From Adineta ricciae (taxonomy: Eukaryota > Rotifera > Eurotatoria > Adinetida > Adinetidae): 64,000 nt of DNA. Position numbers and translations under genes: made by a program. The notes beneath the pieces are model-generated. The model saw nothing but the letters and a program-made list of their open reading frames with translations, was not told where the DNA came from and searched no databases. Where the stretch lies: contig CAJNOJ010000397.1 of NCBI GenBank assembly GCA_905250025.1, positions 1 to 64,000 on the forward strand, read 5' to 3'. Positions 32,404 through 44,612 of this stretch are shown here, in pieces (position 1 is the first letter of the stretch; each line of letters begins with the position of its first letter).

Positions 32404-34343
32404 TTAAAAATTCGATTTGATTAAGTCGGCTGCTCGTTCACCAAGTGCAATCGTGGGAATATTTGTATTGCCAGAAATGAGTTTAGGAATAATACTGGCA
32501 TCAACAACACGTAAACCTTGAACACCTTTGACTTTTGTGTCTTGTGTGACAACAGTCATTGGATCATTTTCTAAACCCATTCGACATGTTCCAACCGGAT
32601 GATAAACAGTTATACCATATTTTCTGATATAAGTCTCCCAGAATTTCTCTTCGTTTTCGGACTTTTTCACTTCTTCATTCAGATCTTCGGCTAATGACTG
32701 AAGAACATTTTTTAACGGCTCGGTTTGACAGATTTTATCGAATAGCTGACAGGCTTTAATTAATGTTCGTACATCTTCGTCATTTTCTAAATAATTCGGA
32801 TCGATCAATGGATAATCCAGTGGATTTGCACTTGCTAAAACGATCTCTCCTCGAGATTTCGGATGAAGAATAGTTGGAATACAAATCGCAGTCCACTGAT
32901 TGCCATTAATAAAACATTTCTCCAATACTTCATCTTTATAATTAAAATTTTCAATCACATCTTTCGGAACTGTAAACGGACAGAAATGTGTTTGAATATC
33001 CGGAACGTTATTTTCTTCTAAAAATCAAAACAAACTACCCGTCTGATTTCATTTCTGTGCTGATCAATTCCTACCGTTTTGATTTACTTGACACCATGAT
33101 TGCGATTCGACAACACATGAAGTTAAAACACCTTTACCGTTCGTTGCCCAATTGATTAGATTTTCTTGATTTAAATCAGCGAGAGAAAGTGTTTGAATTG
33201 TGCTCGAATAGAATATAGGGACAATGAGATGATCCTGAAGATTTTTGCCGACACCAGGTAAGTCGACGATAACCGGAATTTGAAATTTTTCTAATTCTTT
33301 CCGAGGGCCAATACCGGAGAGAAGAAGCAGCTGTGGACTACCAATTGTACCGGCCGAGAGAATAACTTCTTTCCCACGGATAGTTTCATCTGTATCCAAA
33401 GATTTTTCCCGCCGAATGATTACTCCTATAGACAATCGTTTTGTAAATGAAAATTTACAAAACAATGCTAACCTGTTGCATTTTTCTTCTCGTCAAAAGT
33501 CACTTTGGTCGTGTATGCACTGACCAATAGATGAAAATTCTTTCTTTTCACAGCGCTCAATAGATAAGCACTGGCAGTTGACCAACGTTTACCGCCTTGT
33601 GTTGAGACTTGTGAATGAGCAACACATCCGTTCAAACTATCCTCTGCATTATAATCATCGGTTTGATGGAAACCATTTTTAATTGATGACTCGATGAATA
33701 ATTTGTTCAGCTCATTGGCAGCGTCCAAAGAAGATGCATTAACCATCCCATTCTTCTCGTCATGACTTCGGTATTTCGAATTCAACGGAATTGTGTTTTT
33801 ATCAGCAATTTCTAACTTTTTGAAGTATTTGATCATGACATCAAATGTCCACTCAGGTAAATTCCAGTTATTGTAATCATTTGGATCACCGCGAACAAAT
33901 TGCATGTAATTTATAGATGAGCAGCCACCTAATACTTTTCCACGTGGCCAATTACCGACTTGATTTTTACAAGCAAAGTGCGAATTCTTCTGAGGAACGG
34001 TTTTATACTGCCAATCGATTTCACAACGTTGACAATTTGCACTGAAAAGAAAAGAAAGCTATTCGAGAGAAGGATTTAGCTGAACAAACCATGCAGCTGG
34101 CATATGAATTTCATCTTTTGTATCCACACCACCAGCTTCAATCAAAAGAACTTGTTTTGTCTCATCTTCTGATAAACGACTGGCTAGAGCCGAACCAGCC
34201 GAGCCAGAACCGACAATGATGTAATCATATTCAATTTCATCAACTTTTGTTTCTGAATAATCTTCTTCCCATCGTTTTATCACCGATGGAGATTCACTCA
34301 CAACTGGAGCAGCAGTTTGTTCAGCAACGCTCCCTTCTGTCAT
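32404..34343 (-). CDS. GMC-family FAD oxidoreductase, 595 aa (haplotype A)
   Basis: Exons 34343-34090, 34041-33473, 33425-33075 and 33017-32404 keep one frame of 1788 nt. It has the ADP-binding motif [19 protein letters not shown] with the distal acidic end LLIEAGG, the first GMC signature around [16 protein letters not shown], the second ([18 protein letters not shown]) and the C-terminal active-site block [11 protein letters not shown] (His) with SGNTNIPT (Asn). The family oxidises alcohols or sugars (choline, glucose, aryl alcohols), passing electrons to O2 or a quinone. The substrate cannot be told from sequence. No clear signal peptide, unless the hydrophobic stretch upstream of the chosen Met ([11 protein letters not shown]) is used. 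That stretch is only partly conserved between alleles. Confidence 0.85.
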
Positions 34344-35561
34344 TGTCGAATAGAATGAAGACAAAAGGAGACAGAGGATGGTTTTCTTTTGTACAATAGC
34401 AAACACGGTATTCACCTCGACTTTTATATCTGTCAGATAAGATAATAGTATGTGTCGAACGAAGTTTTTTTCTCTTTCTGTATTTAGATAAAAGATGTGA
34501 CCAATCAGCAGTCGTCTTTATTGTTCATGCGAAATACAAATAAGCGTGTCCGATTGGTGACGCACGAAGAATGGATGTTTTTTGTTTTGATCATCGACAT
34601 GTGACCCTTTTTTTTCTGTATTTATGAATGATATAATAGAGAAAATGTATTCTTGGAGAATAAGATTTATTTTTATTTTGAAAGTACACAGTAGTGCAAG
34701 TATTCGATCATACCTATACTCAAACCTACTGAATCCTTGATAAATAACATACCACAGTTGAATTCGAGTGAAATTGTCTTTAGAGCTTTATACAAATGAT
34801 CTATCTGATTATTTGAATTCACTTGATTCGTCATTTTTCATCGGCATGATTCAGACAGACTTCTCACAGATAAAAGGATTTAAAAGGAGGCGTGAATATG
34901 TTAGGATCTGTGTGAATATGATGTGATAGAACTTGTACTTGAACTCCTTTTTTTCATAATAAAGATTTTCCGATTAATCAAAGAATCTCGTTGTAACGAT
35001 AATGATATCGTTCATCTCTTTCTGTTCTTTATTCTCTCATCTCTGTATCATACTATCTCCGGGTCATATCTCTCTTTCCTCTTCTCTATATAAGCGCGTG
35101 TCTTATTGTGAAAGAGAGACATTCTGGTCATGTAAAGTAGTCAATAAACATCTATACCCTGAGAAGCGATCAGCTATCCAACCAATTTGTCTAGCTAACA
35201 GATATGCTCAGTATATTCATCGAACTATGGAACTTATCCAGTTGATTTCGATCTCCGTGAGGATGCGATTATAGGTACGAATATGATAAATTCATCAGAG
35301 TGTCTAATAATAATTTAAATCATTTTCTGAGTGACAGGCAGGTAGGCAAGTATCTCACATTGAGAAAATTTCTTGTATACGTTAGATTGTAATTTAGTAT
35401 TTCTTCTTCTATAATCGACTGTTAGGAACATTACAAACAGCGATAAAACTGTTAGAAGTACGACCTTATCTAATCTACGTTATATACATTTCAAACGCTC
35501 TATTCTATGCTTATAAGTACTATGGTGATGATAAAGAGACTCATGCTTTAATAAAAGAAAC
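34344..35561. promoter_or_regulatory. divergent intergenic region GMC / GH10, with haplotype-A-specific 204 bp
   Basis: 34344-34988 is colinear with B 56430-57038. 34989-35192 is unique to haplotype A and replaces a 3.1 kb insertion in B. 35193-35561 resumes homology with B 60149-60515. The A-specific piece contains TATATAAG at 35087-35094, which may act as a promoter for the xylanase. No gene here. Confidence 0.4.
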
Positions 35562-35694
35562 ATGAAGATTCGAATAATACTGTTAGTATTGTATGTTATA
35601 TTCACTGATGTTACTCTTTGCACAGCACGACAGCCACTTGGACTGCGTGCTGCTTCATTTTTGAGCGGTATTCCACTAGGAACTGCAATCCGAG
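35562..35694 (+). CDS. GH10 xylanase 5-prime end, haplotype A (cut by the N)
   Basis: Encodes the signal peptide MKIRIILLVLYVIFTDVTLCTA and the next about 22 residues (LGLRAASFLSGIPLGTAIR), nearly the same as the start of the complete B gene at 60516. The frame is cut at the N. The last 98 bases before it recur exactly at the end of the window, where this allele evidently continues. Confidence 0.8.
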
Positions 35695-35695
35695 N
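35695..35695. other. single-N assembly join (A to B)
   Basis: Left of the N is the start of GH10. Right of it is the interior of module 3. A frame reads through the N and would make a false xylanase/FG-GAP chimera. Confidence 0.85.
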
Positions 35696-37944
35696 GAACT
35701 GCGGGTCAATTCCAATATCGAACGAATCAAATCAAGTTCTCCAAACAAAATATCTCAAATCCTTTATTTACTTCGACATTTGAATCACGAAAATGGTCTT
35801 ATCTCAACTTATGGAATGAACTACCATTATGTTTCTCCCAGAAACATGACTGTATCGTTTATCTCCACCGGCAGCATCGTTTACGATGGATGCGCCTGTG
35901 ACAAACAACACAATTGCACAAGTCAAGCAAAGTTCATCGACACAAACTCTTCGGAGACAATCTCAATCAAAGGCTTGAAAGTCGGTTGTACACCAAGTGA
36001 ATCATTGTTTGCATCGACTCTCGAATGCTTTTATGGTCCATCGTGTATAGAACTATTTGAGAAATATACGAATTCGACGAAGAGTGTTCATCTTTCTATC
36101 AAAAACATGAAACAATTCTCTCTCAACACGACTGTTCAGCAACTCGTCGACAAACTGTTTATCGAAGATTGGAATAAAACGACAAACTATTCGTCGTACT
36201 ATGAAACATGTTCGCCATCGTCTTGTTCATACACTTACATACAAAAATTCAATCCATTCCATGCATTGACACTTGCTATTGGTTTCCAAGGTGGAATGAG
36301 TATTCTTTTGCGATGGATTTGTCCGAAGTTAGTTCGAATAATCTTCAAAATCTATAAGCATCGAAAAAGAGAACAAAATATTGTTCAACCCATCATCGCG
36401 ACACAGAACACATCAACTGACGGTATACCGTGTCATCTCGAAACGAAGTACGTTCACTTTTTTGGTCAGAGTTTCACATTCTACTTCTTTTTCCTTTGTA
36501 GAGCAAATTCTTCATCAACCATTCAACGTCCATGGAAAACGATTTTCATTTGGATATTAGTTATTGCAATAATCATCGCAACTCTAATTGTATTTTCTAT
36601 TCTGTTCGCTAAATTTCAACTGACAGCAGAAACAACAAGCACAAGTATGAGTTTTCAATATACTAAATTTTTTCGACGTTCATCAACTTAACATAAAAGA
36701 TTCGATTTCTTCTTTCAGCAATCTCGACAAGTTCAATCATCACAATGCCAAATAACATAACAAGACCAAACTCTACTCGAAGTCAGCTCATTCATTATGT
36801 CGTTTTTTTTTTCAGTGTTTCTGTCATTTATTTGTTCATAGATTGTCAGTTAAAGTTTCAGTTGAAATCGATATACAGATGGATTGACGCAGATCTTTCT
36901 ATGAAGAGCATGACTGCTGATTTTAACGGCGATCTACGAGATGAAATTGTTCTTTTGCCTTCTTACTCCAATAAAATACTGATAATTTCACCACATCGGG
37001 ACGAAGATTTTCAAATACGAATCGTGCCGCTGGAGGATTCTGTGACACACTTACTCATCGGCGATTTTAACAATGATGATTATCTTGATTTAGTCACAAT
37101 TGACTGTACCGAGCGTATCCATATTCATTTGGGAAAGAGCGACTATACATTTCAATCGCCAATTACTGCAACTTCGACCGATTATCAGACAGTATTTAGG
37201 CAGTTAAATAGCGGAGATCTTAATCATGATGGCTTTTTAGATATTGTTCTAGTTTTCGACACTTCTCCTAAGCTACGTGTATTATTAGGACATGGTAATG
37301 GAAGTTTCAGTCAACAATATGATATCGATATGCCTTCAGAACTGACAGCAATAATGTGGTCTATCTATATCAAGGATTGCAATAACGATAGTTATCTGGA
37401 TATAATCGTTGCTTACGAGAACGGTCGCAGTATATATGTATATTTTGGAAATGACTCTGGCATATTTGAAATGAAGAGAATTTATAAATCATTCGATTAT
37501 GTTATGGTACGGTCTTCGTTAATAGTGGATGATCTTAATAATGATGGCCAACTAGATTTTCTTATATTCTATATGAATTGCGACAGCATTACGATAATAT
37601 ATAAGATCGATTACGAAAGATTGGATTTGGTGGTTGAGCACACAATAGATCTTGGTATTACCGTGGAAGGTCCTTATGTCATTGCGACTGACCTAGATGG
37701 AGATCGAAATAAGGATATTGTCGTACTCGCTGGCAGCGCAAAAAGTCTTTTCGTATTTTTGGGTGATGGCAATGGAAACTTTAAAAGAAAAGCAAATTTT
37801 ACTAGTGAAGTTTTTACACATTATATGAGTGAGTATGTTTATATTGTTGTGAATAATTTCACTAGATATAAGCAGAAAGACATTGTATTTTACAACATGA
37901 TCAATCAAACGATCGATGCGGTTTTAACTGAAAATCAATGTTGA
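35696..37944 (+). CDS. three-module membrane protein, module 3 end and FG-GAP domain (haplotype B)
   Basis: Exons 35696-36447 (5-prime cut by the join), 36502-36644 and 36719-37944 continue the gene left at 11716. It has the distal ectodomain (YDGCACDKQHNC, GCTPSESLF, CSPSSCSY), TM6, the linker, TM7, a Ser/Thr-rich segment, a last hydrophobic run (IHYVVFFFSVSVIYLFI) and six FG-GAP blades with DxNxDxxxD loops, ending at a stop after ENQC. No premature stop is seen in any part of the B allele that is present. The 54-bp intron 36448-36501 has no stop in frame, so retention would add 18 residues. This is also true in haplotype A. Substitutions in the propeller are mostly outside the Ca-binding positions. 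Confidence 0.7.
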
Positions 37945-38559
37945 AGTTCTCACATTTAAAAGAAAGTAACTTTCATGATCAAAACTATTTCATTCTTTTA
38001 TCTATCTATTCTTCTGAATCGTCCCATTATTGATATTATGAGTTTGTTCTTCATCGCTTTATGTCAGTTTATTGCATTCCTCGTAATCTTTTGCTTCAAA
38101 ATAAACTACAACTATAAAAATTTGACCTGAAAGTTTGTTGTGTTCATACTGGCCATAAACACCAAAATAGTTGTTGAAATAAGACGTCAATCGCCTACGT
38201 TTTGCGTTCTATATCAACTGCAATCTTTTAAAAGTCATTCTGAAACACGACGGGTGTAAACAAAAATCGAGAAAGATTTCGATGATAAAAGTAAAATCCA
38301 TGCTCGCCTGAAAGACCGTTCGTTACACACACGTAAACCACAGTAGTTTATAGTTTGTTTTATTTTCTGTTAGATTTAAAAAAAACAAGGCACTGTGTTT
38401 TGCTTTCTGTTTCGCTCTAATCTTTATAGAACTAACCAATCGTCTGATATTTAATATCTATTTTTTCCCGGATGTCAGAAAAAAGACTGCAGCAAACATT
38501 TGCGTTGTCATTTCGTTATAATATATGATATTATTAGAAGCCAGTAGACCGATACTGGT

Positions 38560-38958
38560 GTGTTTATGTCGGAAGAATGGATTTCGATTTATCGGTATGG
38601 CACAATTCAAAGCGCTGCAAGCTTTTTCCTATATGACCAATCGAATGATTTCCGACACTTTATCTCAGATCTACTCCGATTAATATATCAGTCCCAGTGT
38701 GACGACGTCGAGCATATTCGAAGTGCAAATTAGAACGTCTGTCAAATAATTTCGGGATTTATCCAAAGCAAACTTGTTTCTTTTAGTGGAGGGCATACAA
38801 GACAATACAATAGATTGTGTGTTATATTCTGGCCAGAGAATAAATTACTATACAGATATACCAGACATTCAATGGTATGTGCTAACGAAACACCTATGTA
38901 TTGCCCCACTCGGTATTTTTTGTCAACTCTACTGTTTCATAACTTCTCGATGAACTGA
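38560..38958 (+). pseudogene. orphan ectodomain fragment (haplotype B)
   Basis: Counterpart of 19915-20313 with the SEEWISIYRYG start. A TAG at 38731-38733 interrupts the frame. No flanking exons of the module family are present. Confidence 0.5.
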
Positions 38959-39390
38959 TGAAAGGAGAGTGCAATCTGTCGACGCAATATAAGAATTGAT
39001 ATGATCAGTGTCAGTCCGTGCAATACACATACATTTACAACACGAAGGACAATCCCGTGTATACGATAGCGAATAGTATAGAGATCGTTAACTCAAGTCG
39101 AGTATTAAACTACTCCTTCGAGTTCTGAACTTATAAGCGTAAAAGTTTAATACTCGAATTGTCTCTTCGAATTATACATGTCTGCAAATTAAAATGATCT
39201 TTCCGTATGGATGACGAATGGTGAAAAAACGGCCTATTTTTGTCGTTAACGATTTTTTTCACTTGCAAACCTTGATATGTATAGGTCATCATACCCTTAC
39301 ACAGTCAGCAATGAAAAAAAAATTTATTTCTTTTTTTTATTTTATTGATTAGTGATTCACCGTTAGAATAGTAGAAAAATGATTTCATGT

Positions 39391-40943
39391 CTAATTAAGA
39401 GAGAGCTGATATTTTTGTATGCGATGATTTTGTGAATCCACCACATAAAGATGATTGTCTTTATCCAAAGTTAAGCCAATTGGTGAATTTAATTGAAATG
39501 ATTGATCACCTTGGCCTTTGTCACCAATAACAATCGAGCCTTGCATATCATTAGGAGTATATCGGATAATTCGATGATTATCGCAGTCAGCAACGTAAAG
39601 AAAACCAAACTGATCAATAGCTAAATCCTGTGGACGAGATAATTGCGTCAATTGATTTCCTTGTCCACGAAAACCGCCAACAAGTACACCTTCTTTCGCT
39701 CCTTTACTCCATTTCATAATACGATGGTTACCTTGATCGGATACAAACAAAGTCGAAGTTTTATCGACGAAAATAAACGTCGGATGATTCAGTTGGTTCA
39801 GATTATTGCCTGTACCATTGCCACCAGCAACGACCTGTTCACCCGAAAGTTTGTCCTCACCTAGTCTGTACTTGCGGATTTCGTTTTTCTTCCAATCCGA
39901 CACGAAAAGATAACCAAAATTATCTAAAGCAAGACCAGATGATTTGATATCCGATAGTAGAACTTTTCCTTGTACTGATGCTTTATCAAGCGACCATTTC
40001 AAAATTCGTTTGTTTCCCCAATCGGAAATGATTATCGAATTGGATTTCTTATCGAACACTACACACGTGGGTTCGTTTAGTTGATCCAGTCGATCGCCTT
40101 TATTATTTCCACCAGCAATGATTCGTCCGTCTTTTTCTCCGTATTTCCATTTTAAAATGCGATGATTTGCACAATCGGCTATGTAAGCATTAAGATCTTC
40201 GTCAAGGTAGATGCCCTCGGGTGAACTTAATTGATTGGTTCGTGCTCCTTCGCCATTTCCACCGGAAATGGTGATTCCGCTTGTGAGATATTTCGCCGAG
40301 ACGGATTTTCTTTCTTGGGTAGAAGTCGAATGTGAAAGTTTGTTTTGACCTTGACGAATAATTTCCGTTCCTTTTCGAAAAACAAGTAGATCAATAAACG
40401 ACGTGAAATGTAACTCTTACCGGTGGATGAGGAGATGATGAAAACTCGTTGAATGAAGGTCGAGGAATCTTGCTGAAGTGAAACGTTCGGTGCTTTTGCA
40501 AGTTCTTCGATTAATTTCGTTAATTTTAATCTCAACTGTTCTAAAATAATCTCGTTAAATTCATTTTCTTCTCGAGTGACGACTATATCATTATGTAGTT
40601 TATTCAATTTCATTTCGATTTCGTTATAACATTGCAATGCTTCGAACATAAATACCTCCCGACAGTCATCAGCTGTTTGTTTGATTTTTTTGATCGATTC
40701 ACTTTCCCACTTGGCGATCTTTTGCATGGTTTGATGATTTGGCAAGTTTTCTTTTTGTTCCAAAAGAATTTCACGGAATTGATCGCGATCATTTTCCACG
40801 ACACCCAATTCTTCGATGAAAATCTGCCGATGTTCACTCAGATGTTTGTAACAGAAGTCTCTTGCACATCCTTTACACTGATAGGTGATCTTTTCTTCGT
40901 TGCAAACCGAACATTCGCGACGACCGTTTGGTGTTATCGACAT
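39391..40943 (-). CDS. B-box / coiled coil / NHL-repeat protein, 500 aa (haplotype B)
   Basis: Exon 1 is 40943-40421, the 50-bp intron 40371-40420, exon 2 40370-39391. Domain order as in the A allele: B-box-like Cys/His cluster (residues about 10-40), coiled coil, then NHL repeats ending in DSQNHRIQKYQLSLN. Differences from the A allele are few and conservative in the propeller (for example IDQFGFLYVADCDNH against TDQFGFLYVADCDNH). No RING is present, so a role as adaptor or RNA/protein-binding propeller is more likely than ubiquitin ligase. Confidence 0.8.
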
Positions 40944-41636
40944 TTGGAGATGAATCGGAGAAAAAAACGCGGTGAAAACAAGTCGATTTTGCTACGAATG
41001 AATGACTATATTTATGAGGATGCGCATCATCATATAAACGAAACCGTGCGATGATTTGGTGTACCACTCATTCGTGTAGAACGAACAGAAAAAGAAAAGA
41101 AAGTATTACACTTGTGGTATGCAATTTAACGAGCCACGCGGAATGTTTATCGAACAAAATTAACCAATTTTCGATAATTGACCTCCACGTTGCTTTTGTG
41201 CAACAAACAAATGATATTTTCTATCTGTATCCTCTATCAAGGTAAATTTTTCAAATAAAAGTCAGATCAGTTTCATTTATCTCGATCGTTGCTTTATGCT
41301 CGGTCCGACTGTTTATAACGGAGAAAAAAACTGACTGAACTTTAGATTGGGTTTCGAAACGACGGCTATTTTATACAAATCAAGTCTTTGTCCATTTTTT
41401 GAGCTACCGAGTGATGTTTGTATTTGTTTTATACGTGGCAACTGCAGATTTGAAAAATGTAAATACAAAATTTGAGCCTACAAACCATTGACTTTTCTTT
41501 ATCAAAAAGCTTTAAATAATTGAATAGAAAAGTGAACTGTCTCAGATCTCAGTCATATGACGTACTTTTAAACGGTTAGTTTTATTTTACTGCAATCACA
41601 AACGACTACTCTGCGCCAGACAAAAAGTGTCGGAAT

Positions 41637-44553
41637 ATGTTCATAAAAAATCGATTTCTTATTCTCAGTTTGATTGTTCCATTGTTCATGTACGTATTTG
41701 CGGTTTTTATTCGTTTTACCTAGATCAGATGATCTGTTTCGTAGAGTGTCGAGTGCAACTATTTGCAATGATACCTCCAGCTGGTTGAACGGTATTTATC
41801 AAGTTATTTGCGACGCTTATCGAGTTACCACGTCATGGTGTACTGACGATTATTTTTCCTACACCAGTTACTGGACAGGAGGCAGTACCTTTCGTTATCC
41901 GGAATTCAACTGCTGTGGCTGCGGAAGAGGTACACTAGAATTTTTCCAACCATCTGTCTCTTGTAGTTGCATGTAGGATGGCCCATATGGTCTGCACCAA
42001 AAGATGGGAAGGCAGCTTTCAAAGTCATTCCTCAACAAACAACCAGCGTCGGTTATTCAAGTGATAGTAATCTGAAATGCATCGATCCTCTCGGCAACTT
42101 AGGTCTATGTGATATGATGTGTAAAATGTGGATAGATCCAATCGTATCAGTGGCGACTATTACTAATAACGATTTCAATTTGTCTAATTGTACATTAGCT
42201 GTGCAGACAACAGACACTTCAATGAGATATGTATTAGACATTCCTCAAAATAGTTATTTGCTCTTTTTTACTAACTGGACAAGTGACAGTTACAATCTTT
42301 CATGTGTGAATTCAACGCTACCATTGAATGCCTCGATGATATGTCGACATGATTCTGTCCAATGTTTACCGTCAACTACTACGTATAAATGCGTCTCGTC
42401 GAGTAGGTTTGGACATTTATGAACTTGATATGTGTCAAATCATATTCTATTTAGATTGCCTCGATACGTCACTGTGGACAAACAATAATTCTCATGCAAA
42501 TTTTTACATAGAATACACTTGTCATGATTATACAATCAACTATGCGTGGTGTTATGAAGGAACCTTCACTGAAAACTATCGATGGACACTAGGATCATTT
42601 TATAATTATCCAGAGTTTAACTGTTGCGGCTGCGGTAAAGGTAAACTCTCAGTTCTCATAAAAACCTCCACATCACTGACGATCTCTTTATAGGATGGCC
42701 ATTGTGGTTCGTTCCAACATCAGGATATGCAGCAACAAAAGCTCTTCCACAACTAACCAAGAACATGAGCAGTAACAGTAGTAGTGGTACTAATGTTTTC
42801 TGTATTGATGCCTACGGAAATAGTCGCACATGCGACATGACATGTAAATTATTATCATACACAGTGACAACCACCGAAATGATTGCTAGTAATGACTTCA
42901 ACGCATTCAGCTGTACACTCGTTGTAGACACACCGAGTCCATCGATGGGATATGTTATTACGATTCCTCAAGATAATTATTTATTATACTTCACGAATTG
43001 GACAACAACCGACTACAATTTTACATGTAAAGGCACACAAACACCACCAGCTGCTGGTATGTTGTGTCGACATGGATTCAGTCAATGCTTATCGTCAACA
43101 GTCACAGATCGATACATACCATTAAGTGAATACGTTTCGTTAAACTAATTTTACTTATCCTTTACTTTTGCTTAATAGATTGTGTTGATACACCTAATTG
43201 GGTAAATAAGTACTCGAAAAGTCCTACTGGGAACGGATGGAGTTGCTTCGAATATGAAATCATTTTCAAGATGTGTTCAGATGGAACTTTTATTCCTGGT
43301 CAGCAATGGACGTTCGGAAAAATTTTCAATTTTCCTGAGTTGAATTGTTGTGCTTGTGGAAAAGGTAAATCATTCTTTTCTGATATATTTAATTTTGCGC
43401 ACTTTTTTATTTTGAAACAGCTTCACAATATCCATACAAATTGTTGAATGTGAGTAGCACGAACAACTCACCTATTCCATCTGACCTGGATATTGTTGAT
43501 ATACGCAACTGCAGTGTAGTTGCCGAAAATGTCACTTATACTTTTGATATGAAATGTTTGGGACCAACGAATTTCACGAAGATTAACATTACGATGAATG
43601 CCATTCTTTACAATTGCCCATTGGATTGTTTTTATAATCGAAATCTCACAATGGTCGATCTGTCACGTACAGTGAACGCTACACGTCTGCAAATAGGATC
43701 GAATGCGACATATTATCTTTCATCGCATCTGTTCCCAAATTTTCAAGTGGTCTGTGGGCCGAATCTTTCTGAACCAGTTTTTTCGACTGATGATCATAAG
43801 ACAAGTGGAGCACTATCCACTTCATTAACAGCAGAAGCAAATCTCTCAACATTGCCAACCTCCTCTTCGACAACAGACATCACCACTGAAATAACTCTCA
43901 CTACACCAATTTCCAATGCTTCGATTTTGTACATTCCAACATGTGCAAATGGCAATATCGGTCTCAATTGTAATATTAGTACCGATCTCTGTCAAATGAC
44001 CAGTCCATGTTTTAACAACGGTGCATGTACAAATCTGCCATCATCTTCTTTTATATGTGCTTGCACACTAGGTTTTACTGGTTCCAATTGTGCGATTGAT
44101 AGGCGACCATGTCAACCGTGGACCTGTCTCGATCGCGGTGTTTGTAATCAAACTAGTTCAACGACATTTCAATGCAAATGTTCTGCTGGCTATGACGGTG
44201 TTCATTGTCAATCAGCTATCGACTATTGTCAAAACACCACCTGCCAAAACAAAGGACAATGCCGTTCAATGCTACTGAATTTCACTTGTGAGTGCATCAC
44301 TCCCGACTTTACTGGTCGATTTTGTGAAGTGAAGAGCACAAGTTTTGTCGTCAAAACCATCGTTAAACAATCTTTTGGATATATTGCTGTCATCGCCATT
44401 GTTAGTGCGATGTTTAGTATTGTTCTGATGGATGTATTGAAATATTTTTTCAGAGTCGATCCAGTCGCAAAGTATCGACGGCGACAAAAAAAGCGTTCAA
44501 AGCCAAAAACAATCGTACGTTTCGTATATGTAGATACTCCAAGAAACAAATGA
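41637..44553 (+). CDS. type I membrane protein: three CC-modules, three EGF domains, one TM (haplotype B)
   Basis: The first exon gives a signal peptide (MFIKNRFLILSLIVPLF). Three repeats follow with the pattern C-x-DT-x2-W ... C ... W-x2-G ... F-x-(Y/F)-PE-x-NCC-x-CG: NCCGCGRG near 41920, NCCGCGKG near 42640 and NCCACGKA near 43365. After repeats 1 and 2 comes an extra domain with W(P)xW and CDMMCK/CDMTCK. The final exon (from about 43421) has a Ser/Thr-rich stretch, three EGF-like domains (CFNNGACTN, CLDRGVCNQ, CQNKGQCRS, each with the C-x-C pair), a TM (GYIAVIAIVSAMFSIVLMDV) and a basic tail. Introns are inferred from phase-1 sites such as the donor at about 43119. It is likely a cell-surface adhesion or recognition protein; ligand unknown. 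Confidence 0.65.
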
Positions 44554-44612
44554 TTTATTGAAAAAAAAACCTTTTTGAAAAATGACATGAATTGAACTGT
44601 TTTGTTTTTGTT

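Larger units (their letters stand above)
17089..34988. repeat. haplotype A copy of the segment repeated at 35696-57038
   Basis: Colinear, same-strand counterpart of 35696-57038 with every gene in the same order. It is about 3.4 kb shorter than the B copy because of deletions in the EGF gene, the SDR relic and the membrane-protein relic, and it carries one extra inverted-repeat element (23528-23734). Confidence 0.85.

Noticed and set aside
35562..35694. Second complete xylanase gene
   Set aside because: Only the signal peptide and about 20 further residues are present before the join.
35618..36691. Continuous frame from the GH10 signal region into the FG-GAP gene
   Set aside because: It reads through the N at 35695. 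The two sides belong to different genes and different haplotypes.
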